22,741 nucleotides of DNA from CAZSNT01 sp964607765 (GTDB taxonomy: Bacteria > Verrucomicrobiota > Lentisphaeria > Oligosphaerales > JABHEG01): assembly GCA_964607765.1 (NCBI GenBank), contig CAZSNT010000162.1, positions 1 to 22,741 of the forward strand, in the 5' to 3' direction. Position 1 is the stretch's first letter. Each line of letters opens with the position of its first letter. Below, one piece after another: positions 7,486-17,800 of the stretch. A program made the translations under genes and the position numbers. The notes beneath the pieces were generated by a model, which did not search any database, was not told where the DNA came from, and saw nothing but the letters and a program-made list of their open reading frames with translations.

Positions 7486-8415
7486 ATGCCAGAGGCTACG
7501 AACGGCAACGGAGCTCCTCGTGATCGCTCGGCCGGCGCCGCGCGCAAGCGTCTGCCGCCGTGGCTGCGCGTGGCGTTCCGTCAGGGCGGTGCGCGCAAGC
7601 AGGTGCGGGGACTGTTGCGGGACCTGCGCCTGCACACGGTCTGCGAGAGCGCCACGTGCCCGAACCTGTGCGAGTGCTGGGGACGGCGAACGGCTACCTT
7701 CATGCTCATGGGCAGCGTCTGCACACGCAACTGCAGATTCTGCGATGTGCGGCACGGTGAGCCGCTGCCGCCCGACCCGGAGGAGCCCGAAAACGTCGCG
7801 ACCGCCGCGGAGAAGCTCGGGCTGCGCTACGTGGTGCTGACCTGTGTCACGCGCGACGATCTGGCGGACGGCGGCGCCGCACACTTTGCCGCCACGGTTC
7901 GGGCTGTCCGTCAGCGGCTGCCGGACGCCGGCGTCGAGGTGCTGACGTCCGATTTCCAAGGGCGCCGCGAGAGTCTGGTTTCGGTGCTCGCGTCGGCGCC
8001 GGACGTGTTCAACCACAACGTGGAAACCTGCGCCCGGCTCACACCCGAGATCCGGAGCGGCGCGGACTACGACCGAAGCCTGCAGATCCTCTCCACGTCC
8101 GCTTCCCTGGCGGAGCCGGGAAAGACTGAGATCAAGTCGGGGTTCATGCTCGGACTGGGCGAGACAGACGACGAAGTGCACGAATTGCTGCGCGATCTGC
8201 GTCGGCACCGTGTGACCATCCTCACAATCGGCCAGTACCTGGCCCCGTCCGCTGCACACTGGCCCGTGAGCCGGTACGTGCATCCGACCGAGTTCGAGCA
8301 GTGGCGCGACAGGGCGTTGCAGGACTACGGGTTCCGTCACGTGGCGAGCGGGCCGTTGGTGCGCAGCTCCTACATGGCCGAACAGACCGCGATGGACGTC
8401 AAAGGTGAGGCGTGA
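7486..8415 (+). CDS. lipA: lipoyl synthase
   Basis: Radical SAM enzyme that inserts two sulfurs into protein-bound octanoyl groups to make lipoyl cofactor. Length is 309 residues, typical for the family. The auxiliary cluster motif C-x4-C-x5-C is Cys53, Cys58, Cys64. The radical SAM motif C-x3-C-x2-C is Cys79, Cys83, Cys86 (CTRNCRFC). The C-terminal RSSY motif, whose serine ligates the auxiliary cluster, is at 293-296. All key residues are intact. The start at 7486 lacks a good Shine-Dalgarno, which is common in this window. No lipB is adjacent. It heads the plus-strand run leading to yggS, ftsA and ftsZ, with a 156-bp spacer before yggS. Confidence 0.97.
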   Translation: MPEATNGNGAPRDRSAGAARKRLPPWLRVAFRQGGARKQVRGLLRDLRLHTVCESATCPNLCECWGRRTATFMLMGSVCTRNCRFCDVRHGEPLPPDPEEPENVATAAEKLGLRYVVLTCVTRDDLADGGAAHFAATVRAVRQRLPDAGVEVLTSDFQGRRESLVSVLASAPDVFNHNVETCARLTPEIRSGADYDRSLQILSTSASLAEPGKTEIKSGFMLGLGETDDEVHELLRDLRRHRVTILTIGQYLAPSAAHWPVSRYVHPTEFEQWRDRALQDYGFRHVASGPLVRSSYMAEQTAMDVKGEA

Positions 8416-8432
8416 CGGTTGCTGTGCGTGGA

Positions 8433-8520
8433 GGACGAGGAAGGACGAGGAACAGGAACACCGAATCCTGCTGGACAGCAGGAAACGCCGAATACCGAGC
8501 CCTGGTGGACAGCAGGAAAC
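8433..8520. repeat. short direct repeats in the lipA-yggS spacer
   Basis: GGACGAGGAA occurs twice in tandem (8433-8442 and 8443-8452). TGGACAGCAGGAAAC occurs twice with a 34-bp period (8472-8486 and 8506-8520), each followed by a CGAA/TGAA-type tail. GAACAC and CGAACACC motifs of similar look also occur just upstream of lipA (about 7442-7485). The stretch is non-coding and looks like a small low-complexity intergenic repeat. Confidence 0.7.
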
Positions 8521-8571
8521 ACTGAACACTCGACACCACAGATGATGAATTCCCACAGCCGGTGCGATACC

Positions 8572-9255
8572 ATGGCCATGACGGCTATCACGGAGCGAAC
8601 AGCCGAACTGATCCGGTCGCTGCCGCCCGGCGTGCTTCTGGTGGGGGCTGCCAAGACCCGAACGCCTGAAGAGGCCCGGGCCGCGCTGGAAGGTGGGCTG
8701 ACCGTCTTGGGCCACAATTATGTGCAGGAAGCCGAGGCGATGCAGGCAGCCCTCGCCTCGGCGCCCGAGGCGGCTCCGGGGCGTGTGCAGTGGCACATGA
8801 TCGGGCATCTGCAGCGGAACAAGGCAAAACGCGCCGTTGCCGTGTGTGACATGATCGAGACGATTGATTCCGTGCGTCTGGCACGTGCTGTCGACGGACA
8901 TTGTGCCGCGCTGGGCAAAACCATGCCCGTGTTGATCGAGGTGAACAGCGCGCGCGAGTCGAGCAAGAGCGGCGTGCTCCCCGATGATGTGGCGCCGTTG
9001 CTCGAAGCCGTTTCCGAGCTGCCGAACATCCGCGTGCAGGGCCTGATGACGATGGGGCCTGCCTGGGGGCCGCCGGAGACGGTCAGGCAGTGCTTCCGTG
9101 CCACGCGCCGGTTGCTGGATCGGCTCGGGCGGCTCGAGTTGCCGAATGTTGAAATGCGGCACCTGTCCATGGGAATGAGCAGCAGTTACCGGATCGCGAT
9201 CGAAGAGGGCGCCAACATCGTGCGTCTGGGCACAGTGTTGTTCGGGGCGCGCTGA
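8572..9255 (+). CDS. yggS: YggS/PLPBP-type pyridoxal phosphate homeostasis protein
   Basis: PLP-binding, non-catalytic TIM-barrel protein (COG0325) involved in vitamin B6 and amino acid homeostasis. Length is 227 residues from the ATG at 8572; a second in-frame ATG is at 8578. The PLP lysine is in VGAAKTRTPEE (Lys28). Further family motifs are HNYVQE (48-53, usually ENYVQE), WHMIGHLQRNK, GLMTMGP and the C-terminal LSMGMSSSYRIAIEEGANIVRLG. In that last motif the usual aspartate after SMGMS is replaced. The N-terminus is short compared with relatives, and neither start has a strong ribosome site. It lies 55 bp upstream of ftsA. In Gram-positive bacteria the homologue ylmE sits next to ftsAZ, so this linkage is familiar though the order differs. 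Confidence 0.93.
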   Translation: MAMTAITERTAELIRSLPPGVLLVGAAKTRTPEEARAALEGGLTVLGHNYVQEAEAMQAALASAPEAAPGRVQWHMIGHLQRNKAKRAVAVCDMIETIDSVRLARAVDGHCAALGKTMPVLIEVNSARESSKSGVLPDDVAPLLEAVSELPNIRVQGLMTMGPAWGPPETVRQCFRATRRLLDRLGRLELPNVEMRHLSMGMSSSYRIAIEEGANIVRLGTVLFGAR

Positions 9256-9267
9256 ATAATCTGCCGC

Positions 9268-9338
9268 GGAGGTGTTGCAGAATGGCAGGCACGCGGTTTT
9301 GTAGTGATCTATGGCAAAGCAGAAGCGACAGGTCCTGA
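9268..9338 (+). promoter_or_regulatory. strong Shine-Dalgarno with 18-codon leader frame overlapping ftsA start
   Basis: GGAGGT (9268-9273) is a perfect ribosome site placed 8 nt before an ATG at 9282. That ATG opens an 18-codon frame ending with TGA at 9336-9338. The frame is different from ftsA, whose own ATG at 9311 has no ribosome site; an in-frame TAG just upstream prevents any longer ftsA start. Ribosomes loading on the leader would finish 27 nt inside ftsA. This suggests translational coupling or a leader peptide, or else chance. The peptide itself (MAGTRFCSDLWQ...) has no recognised function. Confidence 0.4.
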
Positions 9339-10567
9339 CAGGTGTCGAGATCGGCACCAGCTCCATCAAGGTTGTGATGGGCACGCCGTTGCCGGACGAC
9401 GAGATATCGATTCTCGGCTCGGCCCATCTCCCTTCCCTGAAAGTCGTCAAAGGTGAGGTGGTCGATGCGCACGTCGTGCAAGAGCAGTTGGAGCGTGCTC
9501 TGGCTGCTGCGGAGCACGCATCCGGCGTTGACATCGAAGACGTCTTTCTGGCGCTGACCGGGGCGCATATTCGCGGCATCAACAGCGTCGGCAGCACCAT
9601 GGTACGCTCCACGGACCGCAAGATCACGGAGGACACTGTTGTGGCCGCCGTGCGCAACGCGCACGCGTACAATCTTCCTCCTGACCAGAAGGTGCTTCAC
9701 TACTTCGATCGCTTCTACTGCATCGATGACAGCCGTGAGGTAACGAATCCGCTCGGACTGGTCGGTACGAAGCTCGCCGCGGACGTGCACATTGTATTTG
9801 GGCAGCTCAATCGCCTGGAGACCAACTGCCGCATGGTTGCCGATGTGGTCAGCTACCCGGCTGCCGACGTTGCGTTCTCCGCCGTGGCGGGCGGCTTTGC
9901 AGCCTTTTCCCAGGATGAGATGGAGAAGGGCGGTCTGCTGATCGACATCGGCGCCGGTGTGACCGAGTACATCTTTCTGCACGGACCGGGGTGTCTGCAC
10001 TCGGGGCAGGTGGCCGTGGGGTGCGACCACGTGGCGAACGACCTGTCCATCGGTCTGCGTCTGCCGATCCCGCGTTGCCGCAAACTGCTGCACGAGTTGG
10101 ATCAGTTCGGGTCTGCCGTCATGGAGCCCGACGGTAGGGCCCGGCTCATGGCGGTGGGGAATCTCGGCAAGAAGGTGCGCCACATTCCGGTGTCCACCGT
10201 CGAGCAGATCATCGAACTGCGGCTGCAGGAGCTGTTCGAGGCCATTCTCGCCGATCTGCAGAAGCACGGTGTGGCGGACCGGATCGGCAGTGGTGTGCGT
10301 CTGGCCGGGGGCGGCGCGCGCATCTCGGGCATACACCGGCTCGCGCAGCACGTGTTCCGCATGCCGGTCGCCACGGCCAAACCACATCTGTTCAGCGGCG
10401 AGGAGGACGTGGTGAGTGCTCCGGAGTTTGTTACGCCACTGGGCTTGGTCCGCTGGGGCAAGCTCATGCTGGATATCAGTGACCCGCCGCCGCTGCCGCT
10501 GTGGCAGCAGTTGCGGGTAGACGTGCGGAAGGCGTGGGATGTCCTTCGCCGGTCGTTCCCATTTTGA
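9311..10567 (+). CDS. ftsA: cell division protein FtsA
   Basis: Actin-fold ATPase that tethers FtsZ to the inner membrane at the division site. Length is 418 residues, normal for FtsA. The phosphate-1 motif is GVEIGTSSIK (11-20; Glu replaces the usual Asp). The FtsA-specific 1C region follows, then phosphate-2 DIGAGVTEY (212-220) and the adenosine motif LAGGGA (331-336). The C-terminus (LRVDVRKAWDVLRRSFPF) has alternating basic and large hydrophobic residues like the membrane-targeting amphipathic helix of FtsA. The gene is 17 bp upstream of ftsZ, so the two are probably one operon. No ftsQ, ddl or mur gene precedes it, so the classical dcw cluster is split here. Confidence 0.94.
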   Translation: MAKQKRQVLTGVEIGTSSIKVVMGTPLPDDEISILGSAHLPSLKVVKGEVVDAHVVQEQLERALAAAEHASGVDIEDVFLALTGAHIRGINSVGSTMVRSTDRKITEDTVVAAVRNAHAYNLPPDQKVLHYFDRFYCIDDSREVTNPLGLVGTKLAADVHIVFGQLNRLETNCRMVADVVSYPAADVAFSAVAGGFAAFSQDEMEKGGLLIDIGAGVTEYIFLHGPGCLHSGQVAVGCDHVANDLSIGLRLPIPRCRKLLHELDQFGSAVMEPDGRARLMAVGNLGKKVRHIPVSTVEQIIELRLQELFEAILADLQKHGVADRIGSGVRLAGGGARISGIHRLAQHVFRMPVATAKPHLFSGEEDVVSAPEFVTPLGLVRWGKLMLDISDPPPLPLWQQLRVDVRKAWDVLRRSFPF

Positions 10568-10584
10568 GCTGAGTTGGTAAGCAC

Positions 10585-11757
10585 ATGGCAAGCAGCGCGG
10601 GAAAAATCGTGGTTCTGGGGCTGGGCGGCGGCGGCGGCCGGATTGCAGCCAGGACCCGCGGCGAGGTGGCTCTCGGTCACGTCGTCGTCGGCGCGGCGGA
10701 CACCGACGTTCGGGCCTTGGAGTTGCTCGAGGACGTGGCGCACGTCCCTCTGGGGCAGGAGTGGGTTCGGCACGAAGGCTGCGGCGGCGACCTGGTCCTG
10801 GGCGAGCGGGCCGCGAGTGCATCGTCCGCAGAGCTCAAACAGTTCATCGGCGGCGCCCGTCTGCTGTTCGTCGTGGCGGGGCTCGGTGGCGGCACCGGCT
10901 CCGCTGCTGCCAAGGTGGTGGCGCGGCTGGCGCGTGATACACAGGTCACCGCTGTGTTTGTGGTGACGCTTCCCTTCGCTTTTGAGGGGAGTTGGCGGCG
11001 GCGGCAGGCCGAGAAGCTGATCGCGCCCCTGCGCGAACTGGTCGATGTTGTCATCGCCGTACCGAATGATCTGCTGTTTACCCGACTGCCCGCAGATACC
11101 CCGGCACAGGAGGCGTTCCAGATGGCGGACTCGCTGCTGGCTTGCAGCGTGGGAGGACTGGCGCGCCTGACCTCGGCGCACGCCCTGATCCCCGCGGACT
11201 ATGCCAGTCTCCGCGCACTGCTGGGGCATCGCGACGCGACGTGCACGCTTGGCGTAGGCAGCGGCACCGGAGAGAACCGTTGGCAGGACGCAATCGACTC
11301 GTTCCTGGCGTCGCCGCTCATCGGCGGGCGCGAGGCCTTGGCCAAAGCGAATGCCGCCGTCATCACGCTGCTCGTCGGCACTGACGTCTCGATTGGCGAG
11401 ATCAACACCTGCCTGACGGCGTTCCAGCAGCAGCTGCCGAACAGTGTGCAGTTGGTTGTGGGAGCGTACGCTGACGAGGCTCTGAGCGGCGAGTTCAGGA
11501 TGGCCGGGCTGCTCTGTGAATACCATGATCTGGCTGCAACGCCCGCGCCGCCGCCGCCAGAAGATGTCAAGCCGCGGAAACGTTCACGGAAGAGCCGTGG
11601 CCGGCGTGCTGCCGACGGGCCGGTTCAGGGCGAGTTGCCGTTGCAGGAACAGGCCCTTGGCGTGTTTTCCGGGGTGACGCCCACGACGGTCGCGGGGCAG
11701 AACCTGGACATTCCGACCTTCCAGCGTCGCGGCATCCATCTCGACGTCGGGGATTGA
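10585..11757 (+). CDS. ftsZ: divergent cell division protein FtsZ
   Basis: Tubulin-like GTPase of the Z ring, 390 residues. The N-terminal GLGGGGGRI (12-20) and the tubulin signature GGGTGSA (101-107, canonical GGGTGTG) bind GTP. TLPFAFEG (128-135) and VPNDLL (159-164) follow the family. The T7 synergy loop, NLDFAD in E. coli, reads PADYAS here (203-208): the first Asp is kept as Asp205, but Asn and the second Asp are Pro203 and Ser208. A Pro-rich then Arg/Lys-rich linker leads to LDIPTFQRR (374-382), a clear match to the C-terminal peptide that binds FtsA. Position after ftsA and that peptide argue for a real divisome FtsZ. The missing catalytic residues suggest slow or altered GTP hydrolysis. 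Confidence 0.9.
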   Translation: MASSAGKIVVLGLGGGGGRIAARTRGEVALGHVVVGAADTDVRALELLEDVAHVPLGQEWVRHEGCGGDLVLGERAASASSAELKQFIGGARLLFVVAGLGGGTGSAAAKVVARLARDTQVTAVFVVTLPFAFEGSWRRRQAEKLIAPLRELVDVVIAVPNDLLFTRLPADTPAQEAFQMADSLLACSVGGLARLTSAHALIPADYASLRALLGHRDATCTLGVGSGTGENRWQDAIDSFLASPLIGGREALAKANAAVITLLVGTDVSIGEINTCLTAFQQQLPNSVQLVVGAYADEALSGEFRMAGLLCEYHDLAATPAPPPPEDVKPRKRSRKSRGRRAADGPVQGELPLQEQALGVFSGVTPTTVAGQNLDIPTFQRRGIHLDVGD

Positions 11758-11843
11758 CGCGCCGTGCCCGCGCGGGACCAGGATGGACCTGCGTGGTCAG
11801 GACGTTTCCGAGACAGCTCCGTCCGTCCGCCCGGCGACTCGCG

Positions 11844-14800
11844 TCAGCCGCCTTGTGGGAAAGGCAGCCACATCGGCACGGACAGGTTGCCTGCTTTGTC
11901 TTTGGCGCGGCAGCTCAGCCAGCTCTTGCCCGATGCCTTGCCGCGCAGCGGCTTCAGGTTGAGAACCGCGCCGGTGCAGCTCTCTGCCCAAAGCTGCTTG
12001 CCGTCTTCGCCGTAACAGGTCAGCTCCAGGGACGCGACGCCGCTGGCGTCGTAGGCGGCCCATGTCATGGTGTCCTTCGCCTCGGCATCGCCGCCGCCGG
12101 CGTGCAGGAAGAAGTCGTCGAAGTAGACGTACTCGCCGTGCTTCGCGCTCCGCAACTGGATGGAGACCGTTTTCACGGTCAGCTTCTGGCGCTCCCCGTC
12201 CGAGACCCCGGCCTGCTCGAGCAACGCGTTCACGTCGAAGCTCAGGGCCTTCCACGTCTTGGCTTCCCAGGAAATCGTCGTCTTGCGGTTGAGCTCCGTG
12301 GCCGCACTGCCCGGCTTCCCCAGCGAGATCGTGTAGACTTTCCCCGACGTCGTGGTCAGCGCCACGCGTCGAGTGGTTGCGGCGCGGTACACGGGCAGGT
12401 ACATGCGGAATGACAGCCACGGGTGCTTGGCCGGTTTCCAGTCGACGGTGCGGGAGATGTCCGCAGTGGTGTAGTAGCTGCGCGCCCGGTAGTAGGCTGA
12501 ATAGCCGAGTCGGTGCACAATGCTGCCGTAGTTATACCTGCCTGCAGTGAAACTGAGGCTGCTGCTGCGCGTGCCTTCCCAGTTTGTGAACGAGTGCACC
12601 GTGTCGGCAAACTTGAGGTAGTACCATGCCGGGCCGCGCTTGTTGTCCTTGGCGTAGTCGACTTTGATGGGAACAACCAGCCGTTCGGAACTGTTCCCCG
12701 CCCCGTCCATGATACCGTCAATCGCGAGTTCCAGCGTGTCTCCGTCCTTCGTTGCGTCGAGGGACTTCCGCATCAGGAACGGATAGTTCAAGTGCAGCGT
12801 GTCGGCGGCAGGGCTGTGTACGAACAGGTTCGTCCAGCTCGACACAGCTCGAGTTGTGCCTGCGAACTGGAACTTCGCTTTGCTGATGTCCCAGGGCGCG
12901 GCGCCGTCGTTGTTGAACGCTATCGTGAGCTGAACGCCGTTGGAAGCGGGGTTGGTTGAGGCGGTGAACGAGTGGCTTGCAGTGAGCGGCTTGCGGTCCA
13001 GCAGGAACGGTAGATCCGTGACGGACGACTCAACACCTGTACCGTCCGCCGCTTTCACGAACAGGTGATGCACACCGTCTTCCAGCCCCGTGATGTCCGG
13101 CACGACCGCCTTGCCCGGCTCGAAGCGGCGCCACGTGAGCTGCTGCCGCTCGTGCTCGGCCAGTTCGGCGTGGCATGGTGCCCCCGAACTCACTGCCACC
13201 AGTGTGTGGGCAATGCCGTCAAAGTCGAAGTGGGTCGGCGTGAACTTCAGCTGTTCCGCGCTGGACACCGCCGGCCCGAACACGATGTCGTCAACGTTCC
13301 ATTTGGAGTAGATACCGGTCTGATCAGGGCTGCCGGACGATCCGAATTTCATGGAGCTGGGAACGAAGCGCTTGGTGCTGAACGTCTGCTGCGTGAACGC
13401 GTCACTGACCGCGCCGAGCCACGTGTGCCACTGGCCGTCCCGGTGCAGGTCGTGTCCGAGCCGGACCGATCGTGCCGAGGCGTAATCATCGCCGAGCCGC
13501 ACGTAGTGGCTGTTACTGAATGCGGCCGTGAGGTGGACCATGTCGTAGGCGCGGTAGCGGAACAGCAGGATTGGGTACTGCGCGATCGAGAAGCCCGTGC
13601 TGAACGACGCGGCAAGCCGGTGGGCCGCGCCCCCGTTCTGCACAAACAGATGCCGGCCCTGCGCCGCATCCTCGCCCCGCACTTCCTGACGCACGGTTGT
13701 CGATGCGACGAGCCGTTTGCTGGGGGTGTCGCTCTCGAAGCCCTCAAAGAACGGTGTGATGCCCTCGAGCGAGACCAGGGCGGGCGGCGAGTTGATGCTG
13801 CTGGCGGACCACTCGAGCGTCTCTTCGGCTGAGCCTGTCCCGGGATCCACTGCGAAACTCAGCAGTTCCAGCGCCTCGCGGCCGAACGCGGTGGAGCGCG
13901 GAATGCGGGCGCTGCATGCCTCCGGAACGCCCGGCTCGAGAGGCAACGGTTTGCCGGCGAGCGAGACCGTTGCTGCCGCAAAGCGCGGGTCGACAAACGG
14001 CGCTGCCGAGATCATCTGAACCGTGTCGGCTCGGGTGGGATGCCAATCGAACTGGTACAGCACCGTGTCCGGCAGCTGCACCCACGCCACCTCATGGGCC
14101 AGGCGCCAGCCGTCCTCGTGGCGGACCTGGAGCCACACCGTGTTCAGTCCCGTATTGCCTTGCTCGGCGAACCACCTGTTGAGCTCATCGATGCTCTGAG
14201 TGCGGAGCAGCTCCGGCCGGTCGTGTCTCTTGCGGACCACAAAATCCGCCGTGTCCTTCGCGTCGGGCTGAAGCTGGAACACGGGCGGGCGATACAGTAT
14301 CGGTGTAAGCTGGCGCACCGAGAAGCCGTCATCGGGGAACGCGCCGCCAATCCCGCACAGCAGCGCGCTTGGCTGCCTGTTGCCGATGCTCTCGAAACGG
14401 ACGTGCTGATTGCTGTCGCCGCCGTAGTCCGGGCGGATGCGGCTGGGAATCCACGCAGTGACCTCGTGCCAGTCACCCGCAGCACTTGTGATGTTCTCGG
14501 ATGCCGGCAGTTCCGAGCTGCCGGTCAGCTTGTAATTGCCGTCGCTGAAGTCCGTTCCGGTCAGGCGGTGGAACAGGCGCCGCGAGGCGGTGTATGTGCC
14601 CTTGCTGTCCACCGTGCCGAGGCTGTAGTGCAGGTTCAGCGGCGCCCTGGCGCTGCGCTTGATCAGCAGCCGCCAGCCGGCGACGAGGTCAGCGGGCATG
14701 GCCGGCAGGTTCGACTCCGCCAGCATCCGGCCCGAGCCCAGCTGGTTCATCACACGCAGTGCGGGTGCGTTCATGCGGAACGGCTCCAGCCGCGGATGCC

Positions 14801-17800
14801 CGGCATCCGACCTGACGCTCCAGTACCGGCTGCTGAGAGAGTCGACCGGAGCCCCGTGGCACGTCAGAGACCGCGCTGCGGGCGTCGCGTCGTCCGAGAC
14901 GGCTTCTTCCACGTCGTCCGGGGCGAGAGGCAGCATGGTGACGGGATAGCTGCGCGGCCGGATCTTCTGGAACGTGATTTTGACTTGGGCCACCGTCATG
15001 GAATGCATGAAAGTCCAGATGCCGACAAGCCCCTCGGACAGCGGCTCCGAGTCGGTGTGCGCAAACACCCGCTCGTTGTCGAAGTAATACTCGAGCATGT
15101 TCCCGATACGCCTGAGCTTGATGTAGTACCAGGCGCCGTGTACGGGACGGCCTGTGCTGACGAGCGGGTTCAGGAACTTGCGGACGCTGCCTTTCCGGAC
15201 CCGGGGTACCAGGTATTTGTCGCTGCGGCCGAGGGCCTCGCCTTTGCGGTAGAACGTGGACCAGTTCTGTGAATGGTTGGTGTCCCACTCCGTGCAGGTG
15301 ACCGAATACCCCGCGTCAGGCGCCGTTGTTTCCGCCATGATCGTGCAGTTCAGGTCGCCAGGCCGGTGGTAGTAGCCGTGTCGCGTGCCGGCGTAGAACT
15401 CCAGGGTCAGGTCGCCTTCGAACACGGATTTGTGCCACAGCGCGGCCATCCCTTTCGCCGACTCGCCGATCATGTGGGACCAGCTTGGCGTGCACTGGAA
15501 GCGGTTGATAATCTGCCAATCGCCGCCGTTCACGAGCCAGCGGTGCGGTGTCTCGGTGAAGAAGTCGGTGATCACATTGTGTCTGCGTACGCGGCTGTGC
15601 GCCATCTGCGCGAGCGTCAGGCCGGACGCCCTGACACGCGGCCCGGACAAGCTGTGTCGGGGCAGGCGTTGTTTGAGCTGCATGTCGCCGTCGACGGAGA
15701 CCCACGCCCAGTGCCCCTCGCAGTAGAGCTGGAACAGCCGCGGCGCCGGAGATTTGCCTTCCGCCGGCGGGGTCGCGGCCGGCAGTGTGACCTGCTGTGC
15801 CCGGACTTCGCCTCCGTAAGGCGAGCCCACGCGCAGGCGCAACACGTCGCCGTCCACACTGACGCAGACGTCGCCGTCCAGGTGCCCGTCCCGGACGCCC
15901 GCCTCGAGCCGTGCGCCATCGATGCACGGCAGCTGGACGCTGAAATCGCCCAGAAAATCGCCCTTGTGCCACATGAACGAGGGCATGGCCTCACCCCAAT
16001 CCTCGCCGCCGGAATGCAGGGGCTGGAGAGCGCTCGGCTCGTCGTCGTCGTCCGTCCCGTGCCGGTACTGCAGATCCCGGACCGTCACGGACGTGTCCGG
16101 CCCGACGTGGAGACCTGCCGCACCGTGGAGCGTGGCATTGAGCCTCTCCACCAGCACCAGCAGTCCGTTCCGGTAGACGCGCAGGAATCCGGGCGCAGAC
16201 GCATCGATCCCGAGCACGGTTTCGGCAGCGTCTGTCTCGTCGCTCGGCGGCACACGCCACTGTTGCAGCCGCCGCTCCGTGTCGTGCAGGACAGCTGACA
16301 GCCGCACCGTTTCGCCGCCGTCCTCACGACTGACCACCACGCGGTAGTAATGATCGGCGGCCGTGCGGTAGCCCGCGATGATTCCGAACCTGCCCGCCGC
16401 ATCGGTGTCTGCTGCAAAGCGCGCACTGAAGCTCAACAGCCTCGTCTGCGGCAGCCCGAGAACCAGTTGCTGTGCGGTGGCCTGGCGTGCCGGGCGCAGG
16501 TCCGGGCTGGTCTCATCGTCGGCGGAGTGGGGGGGCGCGAGCTCACTCGGGAAGAAACTGCCGGTATGCGTAACCGTGTGGCGGCGTATGCGCGCCCACG
16601 TTGACAGGGCCGCCGCGTCTGTCTCGTCTGTGCCTTGCGTGTCTGCCGCCGCCAAGCCGGGCAGCGCGAACACACTGCATGCGGGCAGCTGTTTGTCCGT
16701 GAGGCCGCTCACGCGGATGCGGCCGCCGCCCCAGACGCCGGCAAGTTGGTGTTGCAGTATCAGTCTGCCCGCTACCGTGATCCATGCCCGATGTCCTTCG
16801 GCGTGCAGCGTGACCTGGTGCTCCGGCGAACACAGCTCCGCAGGCAGGGGAGACGGGCCGCTGTCGACTTCCGCGAGGGCGTCGCGCCGGGGGTCTGCTG
16901 CGTTCTCCCGCAGTACCAGTGTGTTGCCGCGTACCCGCAACTGCAGGCGCCCATCGTGCCAGCCCTCACCAACGCCCAGGTGGACCTGCGCTCCGTCGAC
17001 CAACGGCAGCCGCACGGCGCAGCCGCCCTCGGCCGCTTTGCCGAACCAGCGGGAGGCCGGTTCCGCGGCAAGCCACTGACCTTCGGGCGAGGACCAATGC
17101 CGCATGAAGCTGTCCTTCTCGAATACCTCGTTGGGCTGCGGTTCTTCGATCCACTGCCCCTCCCTCTCGAGGCCGTATTCAAGCCCGCGCACGACCACAT
17201 CGGTGCGTGGGGCCACGGTGATTCCGGCAGCCCCGGCGAGGGCAGAGTCCGTGTCGTTGCGGTGCGTGACAAACACCAGCGTGCTGTCGTGGTAGTACCG
17301 GATCGTGCCCGGTTCGGACGCGTCGACTGTCAGGTCGAAGGTCGGGCTGGTCGCACCGTTGGCCGGGACCGGGCGCCACGCGTCAATCACACGAATGCCG
17401 CCGTTGGGACGGACCATTTCCAGGCGGTACTCCGGGCCTTGCGCGTCTCGGCGCATGCTGAAGCGGCGGTACGATTCCGTGTCGGACCGGTACCCAACGA
17501 TCATGCCGGCGCCGCAATCGTCGAAGCCCATCACGAAACTGGCTTTGCACACCACCCCGCTGTGCTGCGGGCAGCCCACGATCAGACGCTGCGTCTGCCG
17601 GGACCGACGCGGACGTATCGCTACACCGGTCACCTGCCCGGGTGTCCCGTCTGCCGATGGCTCGTCAGGCTCGATGGCGAACTTGCCGTCCCGCACCAGG
17701 ACGTGATGGTTCAGGTGTTCCGGGGCGTGCAGGAACAGCTGTGTCTCGGGTGTCAGCAGGGCGTCGTCGAAACGAACTTCGCTCTGCGCGTCGGCAAAGA

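Noticed and set aside
7357..9672. 771-residue minus-strand open frame across lipA, yggS and ftsA
   Set aside because: It is antisense to three well-conserved genes and spans their intergenic gaps, and its composition is not protein-like.
11758..11843. Terminator between ftsZ and the giant gene
   Set aside because: Only a short CCCGCGCGGG palindrome without a T-tract is present, which is common by chance in this base composition.
14040..15272. 410-residue plus-strand open frame (and similar ones at 15273-17978) inside the giant gene region
   Set aside because: They are shadows of the minus-strand giant gene. The minus frame has signal peptide and beta-sandwich patterns; the plus frames do not.
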